From: Chlamydiota bacterium
GTDB lineage: Bacteria > Auribacterota > JACPWU01
Assembly: GCA_016178055.1 (NCBI GenBank)
Contig: JACOUC010000046.1
Location: forward strand, 1 to 64,000
Reading direction: 5' to 3'
DNA: 64,000 bases
Shown here one piece after another: positions 45,001 through 49,234 of this stretch. Position numbers and translations under genes: made by a program. The notes below the pieces were generated by a model. It was not told the origin of the DNA. It did no database searches and saw only the letters and a list, made by a program, of their open reading frames with translations. Numbering within the stretch: position 1 is the stretch's first letter; each line of letters begins with the position of its first letter.

Positions 45001-45354
45001 AATACCAGCGGTATTAGATTGCGCCTCAAAATGGCAATGAACGTCCTGAATGTGAATGATGAGTTTCTCATTTTGACCTTGATGTGTTTCAATGATGTCG
45101 CCTAGTTTTGACGAGATTTTAAGGGTTTTGAAAATGTCTAAGCTCGAGGCTCGAGGCTGGAGGTAAAAACTTCTTCGCTTATTGCTTTTGCCTTTGCTTC
45201 GAGCTTCGAGCTTCGAGCTTCGAGCCTCGAGCGGTCTTTCCTCTGCCAGAACCGTGCTATCACAAACCGAGGTCAAAGAAAAGGCGATCAGCGTGAGAAA
45301 AGAGGCTAATTTGAATAGCAACTTATTGGTATAGAGATAGTTATAATCTATCAT
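36028..45354 (-). CDS. Giant secreted multidomain protein, interrupted by an antisense cassette
   Basis: The frame is open for 3123 codons from 45399; 45354 is preferred because GAGAGGAAAA precedes it and a signal peptide follows (LFKLASFLTLIAFSLTSVC). Residue numbers below count from 45399. Domains: about 100-650, a TraB/EreA-like region (LIIHIQDVHCHFEAQS, IAILYTGGFHTDGMMERL); about 800-960, a region with LHEVLEHI; about 1070-1260, an alpha-solenoid; about 1775-2000, a HAD phosphatase fold (LLALDLDGTLTSPEK); about 2035-2200, several membrane helices; 2571-3123, an unrecognised C-terminal region. Residues about 2200-2570 are the antisense of the plus-strand cassette at 37.7-38.8 kb, so the original protein was probably shorter there. 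Several stretches (about 56-88, 279-304, 313-337, 412-437, 527-556, 2113-2142) are encoded by palindromic repeats inserted in frame. Giant proteins with this N-terminal domain are, to my memory, typical of Omnitrophota. Function is unknown; it could be two genes or a decaying one. Confidence 0.65.
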   Translation of the reverse strand: MIDYNYLYTNKLLFKLASFLTLIAFSLTSVCDSTVLAEERPLEARSSKLEARSKGKSNKRRSFYLQPRASSLDIFKTLKISSKLGDIIETHQGQNEKLIIHIQDVHCHFEAQSNTAGIIQDLWKKHADHGLKVIGLEAASGPVDTSLLTSFPDLKIKKAMAEYLMKQGRISGAEYLSIIQDKPLPLQGVENMLNYFEHLVQFRQGLDIKDKALPILDFIQKKIESLRPQIYSTEALTLLQKEKDYLEGTLQLSEYGEFLEKQLEARSWRLEDKSELEARGSRLEAKAEKQDVKLGVDIVGARFIEPANGSDPSTWLGSDKSDPYKNFSLMRQVSQIEKQIDFEKVEKERLKLLEVLSKKWVKEEMLELMTKSLYYRLEKMDAWEYYSYLKKMIQGNRPSSIIHHRKNGRRGKREEGRTKGYPNLTKYIKMTELFHEIKSDALLKECEKISEKVQDKLLRTKEEKALRQIEKDFIILRNFFELEMKKSEFQYYVENQERVTAKGIVEGIEKLSIVHSPQSAEKNKNNFKPSTMDYRLWTMDDITFLDFHLKNIAAFYKYSSKREEAMVKNTLQQMDQKKSPIAILYTGGFHTDGMMERLKKEGASYVVIAPRITEFKLKTPYLSIIKNEPTKLEKMLMDLRKKENSSIAALPTEVSREQITGEVGPSATPEVSALAETTATQIETRRVSTGLVMRAVNVLEGAQDGKLQEDWLRACGHPDISRFTVDFVHERDELVVTILERSKPISRFCISTASLSQNLEAQIAFVEERMGDGYSEEPSKSTPSAMKKYSGEDVDVAAFHQRYKGDTPSIPPEQLERIRTNVIRAWGDLSREGLKALRELGLTRDGVIEQFRRIDNRTEIKIGKANYAVNIHWREGPYELKGVKLPAFGYLERNKGRSNVRGTIHLYLSSEYSEEGFLHEVLEHIILRTSSRPEISGKGLRANSKEAKTAASRRHTLSAVYEGILGDYWQPSRRAVGQIQGMTPQERRQFKGRYYSEVAPGIHSKFPRAQFPHSNEWVSHYASEVNSFAGRFEDFLKNWGEEGAKRESFLDQCEALKIAPGKVISWLNTALKLKGNKTQYSAFYLFDALERNYSPLIPEYAALLDKVFEESVSLRVKYHVFDLLWNAALQDSENRKELLKIISEILDRRDEDYILVAFEALSSLLSYRNYSYFSRKLEFFSELLALQDVEISIYVFRALSKLPQNAMSNSEETPALFKSLLEIPDKQRQKEGFSLLSQLLKDSRFSIEEWPSFVTLIKLLLEEKNARLLHLLASWLDALVKIEDIDQSHYARKWLRQVLLQAPKPEDLFPERTWQRGRSLSALEEAACYWMEQEFGMKEEDILALLNDPEIKKICPVFFFSALETMDIVDKGGVVSPSISEQEAKDILRRVLQTKADPRMVPRIMKYFLQDPRKREASEVVFRGVDLSLYLSTDVEREIRNEELPDYQATLLESAVLYHDLILKRREALKESLGSYEAADQAMVVVANLTNGWFPLAALTEGRVDGNTYILGTNIQVIQTKIGSSEIENVGFTGYFDDVFSGEEKSKIGRARQVIVVDVSLESMESPADFPNKFHYPSAFVGYLCYLMKSRGIAIPQSWNARFANSLGLLRRQGTEVKFWYPRAWYPVEHSAPLMGEFKGPYEPVPQGYDISNETGEPRLGTQGQEWVFCHAALPRKTNIDRLHLGEYALQGKRWDDKGKEREGTLVAQGSNGGWKLQTSWRLTNGLRGLWNDFIEGETFKGIFRDHSSFPRQATSTKNQIHLLALDLDGTLTSPEKTPLTSATVEKLVNILWSHSDLSLMIATMQGMDELRRTVIQPLEERMRGWTQHQRDYILNRIGLFPCGSAQGYLWEEENWAKKYDKAEEQEIDFGRLAQVLGDSVHNRGASLEAYGSGGRLVEELKQNPESEIRAMAEKLEVSEDGWHIVPKGITKAVGRDFMMSKRGIVPGQVMAMGNNPRMSLDGDPWMQPLGGCFREVHSPDETLAVLDRFFPAPNSGDTVLNSATSEAGMAPFMSLVLDWFGIPREKQAGYEQVGYLAAFIIIVASIVASTPLLMQGFLGMMGVAGVFILIHPLSYFVIRIFEKLLGHPLMPQGPPLKGMVPPPAVLSEAGSPSANWPVGPTAGGGMVLGATKAALANTISLIPAYLLYFYMNSYPALAIVALLFYIPASRYHHEMNLEYLKNEGLENYDATAARRFSTMASLFSSTLNSSKLTLTFKSFLISLTSDSIRELLSSSFAVLASIRAVLTSIRALLSRSWRTDASNLAVLSSSLLILPSILVNLSLVSYRKLSRLLESASNLFSDFSDSSSTLLRRATTFSPTALNWLRISSIRTALYRCISSVGRDFGDFFSFMEKMLELAQNSVKGFRIINNISLRFSRASLKPILKSLLLLPFAVKLIEMVLDYGTASAAEMGHVAVAEAAGTGVAGFVGVMLVLLVAFTIYVNARVGDAWFGIGQWQTTLQLQQSSTQLSLRQPWLQSPFGQISIPTIKKVNADTLKAMLIHTDILRKNSLAKMAAIITFVMSMIVFASNSLRALVKTLISLIAHTIIQLRMTVQGNSFTRSKSTQTSSLAFLTRIQQVEPEFLAPPEVNPLLNELIEQVMKEDVDDALKKRMKRAILRMGLSSITFGQFMDELEGIVRVRSRGETEPIDEKAIPEMVAGEAETLFLFAANVLKVGSVPFEVIEGLVRAYQSGLDYDGIAIFDLRVITLDDLVARLSHGFILPKGGDATLSLRVQEGMKESRLSLEIASLSLAMTNAKRGILTVNADGGLLVSGKAIEIFPREQSQLKALYQVVGNQTEPLSIDLSRVHPQRVDQILKSIFSNQEALREGLSIEGFSDRALVRAQLVENMIRLDVQSEERRFERVNQQYLSGSFREADQSESLGVVWSRGNFNIKISRSKSGKAFLVQANSPEFRRVYREMILRLKQNSKNVAALSVPLPYKEGTLSTEELHHLEEAILRALWGDPLTFDQAQKQLKEDIQIKFYFKNDPSLRRGKLAEKITGEMRERGVKKVNVLVRKREGKVYGISEDVYIVARGDAKAIAILASRWAHQGSPGLEAMLADINRIDPDALTRLGQERSVAATARSLEENFEKERLTKVLAQTAM
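37685..37720 (+). promoter_or_regulatory. Leaderless promoter of cassette 2 gene A
   Basis: TGGACA (37685-37690), 17-bp spacer, TATAGT (37708-37713), then 7 nt to the ATG. This geometry is identical to that of cassette 1 although the spacer sequence differs. Confidence 0.75.
37721..37921 (+). CDS. Cassette 2 protein A, two-helix membrane protein
   Basis: This 66-residue protein has a basic N-terminus (MSEIKVFTKARRELLAKTIM), two hydrophobic helices (VMIAAIFANEFFLRI and ISIALSVSALTFLIVGILI) and a CPKGD end. It is a diverged homologue of 35053-35262. It lies antisense within the giant minus-strand ORF. The leaderless promoter and the paralogue support the plus strand as the coding strand here. 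Confidence 0.7.
   Translation: MSEIKVFTKARRELLAKTIMDITKVMIAAIFANEFFLRISVWISIALSVSALTFLIVGILICPKGD
37926..38024 (+). CDS. Cassette 2 protein B, 32-residue membrane peptide with HHRHGH tail
   Basis: One hydrophobic helix (ALMTVVLMIVVIGGWFAI) is followed by DQYRTKHHRHGH. AAAAGGAG lies 9 nt before the ATG, inside the end of gene A, exactly as in cassette 1. Confidence 0.65.
   Translation: MVALMTVVLMIVVIGGWFAIDQYRTKHHRHGH
37977..38285 (-). other. Antisense conserved peptide region D, copy 2
   Basis: Within the giant frame the minus strand reads NISLRFSRASLKPILKSL, LLLPFAVKLIEMVLDYGTAS, AAEMGHVAVAEAAG, then MLVLLVAFTIYVNARVGDAW. An internal ATG (about 38299 on the minus strand, MEKMLELAQ) could start it. 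Comparison with copy 1 shows roughly as many silent as replacement changes, and most replacements are conservative, suggesting this strand has been under protein-level selection. Confidence 0.4.
38261..38289 (+). promoter_or_regulatory. Leaderless promoter of cassette 2 gene C
   Basis: TTGACT (38261-38266), 17-bp spacer, TAACAT (38284-38289), and 7 nt to the ATG of gene C. Confidence 0.65.
38297..38791 (+). CDS. Cassette 2 protein C, coiled-coil protein
   Basis: This 164-residue coiled-coil protein is longer than its cassette 1 paralogue because of extra repeats of the pattern KLEESTAKLEAS / RIEVRTARIEARTAKLEES. It ends KVSFEEFKVLENRLAIVEKR and LAAVAS. It has no Shine-Dalgarno, consistent with a leaderless start. 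It is antisense to the giant ORF, whose matching Ser/Leu/Phe-rich stretch is best explained as its shadow. Confidence 0.7.
   Translation: MKEKKSPKSLPTDDMQRYNAVLIEEMRSQFKAVGENVVALRNKVDEESEKSEKRFEALSNSLLSFRYETKERFTKIEGRISKLEESTAKLEASVLQLRESNARIEVRTARIEARTAKLEESNSRIESDVRLIKNDLKVKVSFEEFKVLENRLAIVEKRLAAVAS
38977..39055. repeat. CCCACCACCTGCT-family palindrome inside the giant ORF
   Basis: Arms CCCACCACCTGCTGT and ACAGCAGGTGGTGGG surround a GGCCCTACGGGCC hairpin. Read on the minus strand in frame it gives MVPPPAVLSEAGS and PVGPTAGGGMVLG. The length keeps the frame. Confidence 0.8.
43733..43826. repeat. GTCCATAGTCCATAG palindromic repeat inside the giant ORF
   Basis: Direct copies of TCCATAGTC at 43737-43766 are matched by inverted GGACTATGGACTAT at about 43804-43818. 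The repeat codes for VHSPQSAEKNKNN and STMDYRLWTMDD on the minus strand. Confidence 0.75.
44374..44463. repeat. TGTAGGGG...CCCCTACA palindrome inside the giant ORF
   Basis: TTTTGTAGGGGTCTGA and TCGAGCCCCTACAATG form the outer arms, with inner hairpins GGGTCTGATTTATCAGACCC and GGGCTCGATAAATCGAGCCC. It translates in frame as VGARFIEPANGSDPSTWLG. It is a relative of the TTGTAGTCGCCC element. Confidence 0.8.
44496..44575. repeat. GAGCCTCGAGCTTCGAG repeat inside the giant ORF
   Basis: Short tandem units of the form GCCTCGAG/GCTTCGAG and CTAGCCTCCAGCTT code in frame for QLEARSWRLEDKSELEARG. The same units occur at 45170-45238 and upstream of the pseudopilin at 52.2-52.3 kb. Confidence 0.75.
45170..45238. 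repeat. GAGCTTCGAGCTTCGAG repeat near the giant ORF start
   Basis: Four or five units of GAGCTTC/GAGCCTC code for PLEARSSKLEARSKGK directly after the signal peptide, with an inverted counterpart at about 45141-45163 (CTCGAGGCTCGAGGCTGGAG). Confidence 0.75.
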
Positions 45355-45494
45355 CGTTCGTTTTCCTCTCAAATTCTGTAAAAAAATATAAACGCACACT
45401 TACCCGTTTATAAAAAAGACACAAATTCTAAGTAAAAAGACAAATTCATTTTAAGATATATGCACTTAACTCAAGAATTCTTGATCCATCAAAG

Positions 45495-45512
45495 CGTAGT
45501 CGCCCGATTTAT
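45495..45512. repeat. Left half of a TTGTAGTCGCCC repeat split by IS110
   Basis: GTAGTCGCCCGATTTATC matches the start of the intact element at 23875. The rest resumes at about 47029 on the other side of the IS110 element. Confidence 0.8.
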
Positions 45513-45539
45513 CCCCCCACCTCATATGGATGACTGGCT

Positions 45540-45777
45540 GTCAAGATTAAAGCGATCCTCCATTCAGTCAGTCGACTTAATAAGCATCGTGAACTTTACC
45601 ACCTCATATTCGCGTGCTGGTTAACGCATTAAGTTTTTAGTTCAACGGGACCTATCCACCATCTAATCTAATCTAATCTAATCTAATCTAGGGTGGGGCC
45701 GTGGGCTGTCCGGTTACGACTTACTTAAGTCTTGATGATTGTTTGGTCTTTAACCTCAACTCCTTTTTAGATTGCCC
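45540..45777 (-). ncRNA. Candidate bridge RNA region of the IS110 element
   Basis: About 240 bp of non-coding DNA lie between the transposase stop and the element end. IS110-family elements carry a bridge RNA that selects target and donor; in the IS1111 group it is downstream of the transposase, which is this position. The secondary structure was not computed. The region includes a pure ATCTA repeat. Confidence 0.4.
45661..45690. repeat. Six tandem ATCTA units
   Basis: The pentamer ATCTA is repeated six times without interruption inside the non-coding part of the IS110 element. Confidence 0.95.
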
Positions 45778-46896
45778 TTATGCCGCCTGCCTCAATGATT
45801 CCCAAATAAATCCAAGCATCTCACGCGCACACGCTACCTTGATCTTGTTCCCATGCTTGCCCCTAAAAGCAAGATGTGTCGATTTCTTATATAAACGCCT
45901 CATGCATCGATCTGAAATTTCGATATATTTCTCGTCGATCTTTTCTCTACGCTTGCTTAATGCTTTGCCAATCTTGGGCGGGGACGAAGCAAGTTGGCAT
46001 GCCTCCACAATCGCAGTACGAACATGTCGATTGCCCATCTTCGTAATTCCAAATCGCTTCTCTTTTCCGCCCAAGCTATATTCCACAATGTCTAATCCAA
46101 TGTAGGATGTGATTTGTTTGGGATGAGAAAATCTCTTGATATCCCCAAGCTCTGTCACGACCGTCATTGCAGTCAATGTCTCGATCCCTCGATAGCAAAC
46201 AAGAGCTTGAACTTTTTTCTCATATCTTGGTTCATTCGCAAGCTCCCCAATCTGGCTCTGATAAGTCTCAAGATGCCCTTCTACTTGCTTGGTGAACGAA
46301 AGAAGCGTTGTGAGGTTTAACCTCAGAACTTGATCCTCCCATTTGTTTGCCTTTGACTCGAGCCATTCACGGTGAGCGACCGTCCAGTATTGTGCTTGAA
46401 GGTTGTCCGTCGCTTGCCGATAATCTATTCCCATCCGACGGCAGATCGATAAGATGTGTAATCGTATCCTTTTCAGCTCCCCAACTAAAAAACTTCTAGA
46501 CCTAATCAAATCCCTCACAACTTCATCTTCTTCTTTCGGTACATGCACCACCGTTAATAACCCCTTCATGTAGTATTGAGCAAGCTTTCGACAGTCCAAT
46601 CGATCCGTCTTTACCCTCATGCCTGCCATCTCCGGAATCAAACTCGCAGCAACTACTTCACATTGAATCCCCTGACTCGCTAAATCTCGATACAGGCAAA
46701 AACCTAAATACGTCGCTTCATAGCAAAGTTTGAGCTCATAGCCTAATTCTCTATATTTCTTAAGCTTTTTTATCAATGCTCCTACCGTTGGCTTACACGA
46801 AAACTCATAACTCTGATTGACACCTTCTCCTTCAAGCCCCGCATGAAATGCTTTATCATCGACATCTAATCCCACGTAGAGTATTTTCTTATTCAT
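45778..46896 (-). CDS. IS110-family transposase, full length
   Basis: This 372-residue DEDD recombinase has an N-terminal RuvC-like domain (KILYVGLDVDDKAFHAGL, LCYEATYLGF, KTDRLDCRKLAQYY with the catalytic acids) and a C-terminal Tnp-116 domain (IETLTAMTVVTELGDIKRF, SHPKQITSYIGLDIVEYSLG, GNRHVRTAIVEACQ). Both domains look intact, so the element may be active. It is not closely similar to the IS110 remnant at 8.4 kb. Confidence 0.95.
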   Translation of the reverse strand: MNKKILYVGLDVDDKAFHAGLEGEGVNQSYEFSCKPTVGALIKKLKKYRELGYELKLCYEATYLGFCLYRDLASQGIQCEVVAASLIPEMAGMRVKTDRLDCRKLAQYYMKGLLTVVHVPKEEDEVVRDLIRSRSFLVGELKRIRLHILSICRRMGIDYRQATDNLQAQYWTVAHREWLESKANKWEDQVLRLNLTTLLSFTKQVEGHLETYQSQIGELANEPRYEKKVQALVCYRGIETLTAMTVVTELGDIKRFSHPKQITSYIGLDIVEYSLGGKEKRFGITKMGNRHVRTAIVEACQLASSPPKIGKALSKRREKIDEKYIEISDRCMRRLYKKSTHLAFRGKHGNKIKVACAREMLGFIWESLRQAA

Positions 46897-47028
46897 GGAT
46901 GACTGTTCCTTTCTTTTTTTAGCTGCTGTTTTTTGGTTGAACCCTTCATAATGAGTAAACCAAATCTCATCAGGAAAGGCCAGTCATCCATACCTTCTCA
47001 TCCATTCGAAATGGCGGGTAGGTGGGGG

Positions 47029-47094
47029 GATGAATCGGGCAAATCCATGCAGGGCGCACTGCCCCATAAATGGGGCGACTACAGATGGACGAGA
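47029..47094. repeat. Right half of the TTGTAGTCGCCC repeat split by IS110
   Basis: ATGAATCGGGCAAATCCATG and the terminal hairpin GCCCCATAAATGGGGCGACTAC complete the element begun at 45495. Confidence 0.8.
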
Positions 47095-47227
47095 CTTGAG
47101 TCGGGTACATATGCCCATTATTTGTTTAACTCCTAGCATATGGCCCATAATATAGCCTAATAAAGTTCTTTATATTCCCTAAATTAGGCCTAAAATAGGG
47201 ATTAAGATCACTGTTTTATACAAAAAT

Positions 47228-47854
47228 ATGAACTATCGAAAACGACTTAAAAAAGAAGTTTCCGAAGAGCTTATTCAAAGCTACATACGGGATTATCTCA
47301 AGAAAAGCCGGGCGGCGTCTTTTTTGGCTAAAAATCTTGAAAAACTCGGCATTGGCTTTCGCCCCATTGTGGACCACATCACCGTACGCACCACAGATGT
47401 CTACCAAAGAGCCCAAGAATTTTTGAAAGTCGGATTTACACGGGATATGAAGATCGGGCCTAAAGGCATTTTGGATTATGGAGATTGGTTTGCCATTGTC
47501 TTACGAAAACCGGGTCTTCCGGCTATTTTTATTGATCAGGGAAAATTGGGTAAAAAAGGACTCACAAGTGTTATTCCTGGCTGGGTCAAAAAATTTGGAG
47601 ATAAAACCCTTCATCATGTCGCCATTCAAGTGGATGACATTGAAAAAGCAGTCAAGCAAATGAAGAAGCATAAGATTCAATTTTCTGGGAAAATTGTAGG
47701 AGAAAAAGGATCAGTCCTTCGCCAAATCTTCACCCAGCCCGAAAAAAGAAAAAATGAACCTTTTTCAGTCCTCGAACTCGCCGAAAGGCACGAAGGCTTC
47801 ACTGGCTTCCAACCGCCTCAAGCTGATCAATTGATGCAGTCGACGCGTAAATAA
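47228..47854 (+). CDS. VOC-superfamily (glyoxalase-like) protein
   Basis: This 208-residue protein has vicinal-oxygen-chelate features. A first beta-alpha module starts at IVDHITVRTTDVYQRAQEFL, a second at LHHVAIQVDDIEKAVKQMKK, and a likely metal glutamate lies in FSVLELAERHEGF. The C-terminus GFQPPQADQLMQS resembles a widespread uncharacterised VOC family. The substrate is unknown. An N-terminal helical region of about 40 residues precedes the fold. No strong ribosome site is seen before the ATG. Confidence 0.75.
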   Translation: MNYRKRLKKEVSEELIQSYIRDYLKKSRAASFLAKNLEKLGIGFRPIVDHITVRTTDVYQRAQEFLKVGFTRDMKIGPKGILDYGDWFAIVLRKPGLPAIFIDQGKLGKKGLTSVIPGWVKKFGDKTLHHVAIQVDDIEKAVKQMKKHKIQFSGKIVGEKGSVLRQIFTQPEKRKNEPFSVLELAERHEGFTGFQPPQADQLMQSTRK

Positions 47855-47899
47855 GTCACCGGTTTCCTGTGACCTGTCTCCAGTTACCCGTGACTTGAA
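47853..47899. repeat. GTCAC...GTGAC palindromic repeat between convergent genes
   Basis: AAGTCAC and GTGACTT bound an inner GGTTTCCTGTGACCTGTCTC segment related to the repeat upstream of clpB. It could act as a two-way terminator for the flanking convergent genes. Confidence 0.5.
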
Positions 47900-47911
47900 T
47901 AAGAAACAAGG

Positions 47912-49087
47912 TTAAAAATCCCCATTCCACAATCGCTCAAGAAATATTTTCCAGGGTAGGATGGTAATGCCATTTTCTAGTTTTCTAGGCTTGGGTTCTT
48001 GGCAAATCAGAATGGAATGCTTGGGGTGATGCTCCTCTCTAAAGGCTGAAAGCCCTTTGAGATCGCTCGTACCAACATGTGAAATGCCCTTCACCTCCAG
48101 AGCTACTTCGCCGTGGTTCAGGACAAAATCAACTTCAAGACCATCTTTGGTTCTCCAAAATGAAATATGAAAATCCCTTTCGGAATACGCACGATAGGCG
48201 ATTAATTCCATCAGAATAAAATGTTCAAAGGCCTTTCCAAATTCGTCCCCTTTATTAATCGAAAGTGTTCTTTGAGACATTCCTCCTGCTACCCCCACAT
48301 CAAAAAGATAAAATTTAGGGGTTGCACCAATGATTTGACGATTTTTCACTTTTCGAAATGGCTCAATAAAGTAACCCATTAAAGTATCCACAAGGATTTG
48401 ATAATATGCAGCGACTGTTTTTGAATCTACTGAACATTCTCGAGCAATATTTGAAAAATTGACCAGTTCTCCATTGTTAAAAGGAACAGTATCAAGAAAA
48501 CGGGCAAAGGCAGGTAAATTTCTCACCAGGCCTTCGGACTGGATCTCTTCTTTGAGATAATCCTGAATATAGGTCTTGATACTTTTCGCGTAATAATCCG
48601 ATAAATAATGGGAGGGAATTAATCCTCGATTAAGGGCCTTCATTAAATCAAATTCTTTCCCAAGCTCGTGACTGGTTAAAGGATAAAGCTCATATCGCCA
48701 AGCTCTTCCGCCAAGCATATTCGCATGACCCTTCTTAAGTTTTCGGGCACTAGAACCACAGAGGAAAAAACTTAACCCTTTTTGTTCAATAAGGTTATGC
48801 ACCTCGTCTAAAAGCTGGGGAATTTTTTGGACTTCATCCAGAATAATAGGTTGTTCATTAGACGATACGGTCCGAATTTCCGCAAGCTCTTCTCTCAACC
48901 GAAACGGTTCTTTAGAGAGCCTTAAGTAAGTATCTGTTTCAAGAAGATTATATGCGATACTTTTGGGAAATAAACTTTGAATGAGCGTGGTTTTCCCTGT
49001 CTTTCGAGGCCCCCACAGAAAGGCAGATTGACCTTTCGGAAGATCAATTTTTAAGGATCGATGAAGGATTACTTTTTCGGAGCTCAC
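47912..49087 (-). CDS. AAA ATPase with DUF4143 domain
   Basis: This 391-residue protein has Walker A (FLWGPRKTGKTTLIQ), Walker B (PIILDEVQKIPQLLDEV) and a sensor region (LSFFLCGSSARKLKKG), followed by a DUF4143 C-terminus whose end resembles a PD-(D/E)xK fold (FWRTKDGLEVDFVL, VALEVKG). Such proteins are common and poorly characterised; they are often horizontally spread. It converges on the VOC gene. Confidence 0.9.
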   Translation of the reverse strand: MSSEKVILHRSLKIDLPKGQSAFLWGPRKTGKTTLIQSLFPKSIAYNLLETDTYLRLSKEPFRLREELAEIRTVSSNEQPIILDEVQKIPQLLDEVHNLIEQKGLSFFLCGSSARKLKKGHANMLGGRAWRYELYPLTSHELGKEFDLMKALNRGLIPSHYLSDYYAKSIKTYIQDYLKEEIQSEGLVRNLPAFARFLDTVPFNNGELVNFSNIARECSVDSKTVAAYYQILVDTLMGYFIEPFRKVKNRQIIGATPKFYLFDVGVAGGMSQRTLSINKGDEFGKAFEHFILMELIAYRAYSERDFHISFWRTKDGLEVDFVLNHGEVALEVKGISHVGTSDLKGLSAFREEHHPKHSILICQEPKPRKLENGITILPWKIFLERLWNGDF

Positions 49088-49174
49088 TCCCTAATAGTAT
49101 AACTTATTCGGAGTATTGTCCAGAATAGATTTACCGTTTTTTACAGGATTAAATACATTAATCAATTTCCAACC

Positions 49175-49203
49175 TTGACAAGCCTCACGTAAGCCGCCAA
49201 AAT
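49175..49203 (+). promoter_or_regulatory. Sigma70-like promoter for hppA
   Basis: TTGACA (49175-49180), 17-bp spacer and CAAAAT (49198-49203) precede the hppA start by about 30 bp, with AAAAGGAGA as the ribosome site. Confidence 0.55.
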
Positions 49204-49234
49204 GTAGGAAATTTTTTTAAAAGGAGATTCTTTA

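Larger units (their letters stand above)
45513..47029 (-). mobile_element. IS110-family element (IS1111-like) inserted in a palindromic repeat
   Basis: The element has a complete transposase and 14-bp subterminal inverted repeats, TATGGATGACTGGC at 45525-45538 and its complement at 46979-46992, placed some bases in from the ends as in the IS1111 group. The termini are C-rich (CCCCCCACCT) and G-rich (GGTGGGGGG). It sits in the loop of the first inner hairpin of a REP-like repeat. Exact ends are uncertain by a few bases. Confidence 0.8.

Noticed and set aside
44496-45238. CRISPR array suggested by repeated GAGCTTC/GAGCCTC units
   Set aside because: Units are too short, tandem and without spacers; the same units occur inside coding sequence and elsewhere as palindromes.
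45661-45690. ATCTA tandem units as a telomere or origin motif
   Set aside because: Only six units, inside the non-coding part of an IS; a simple slippage microsatellite is enough to explain it.
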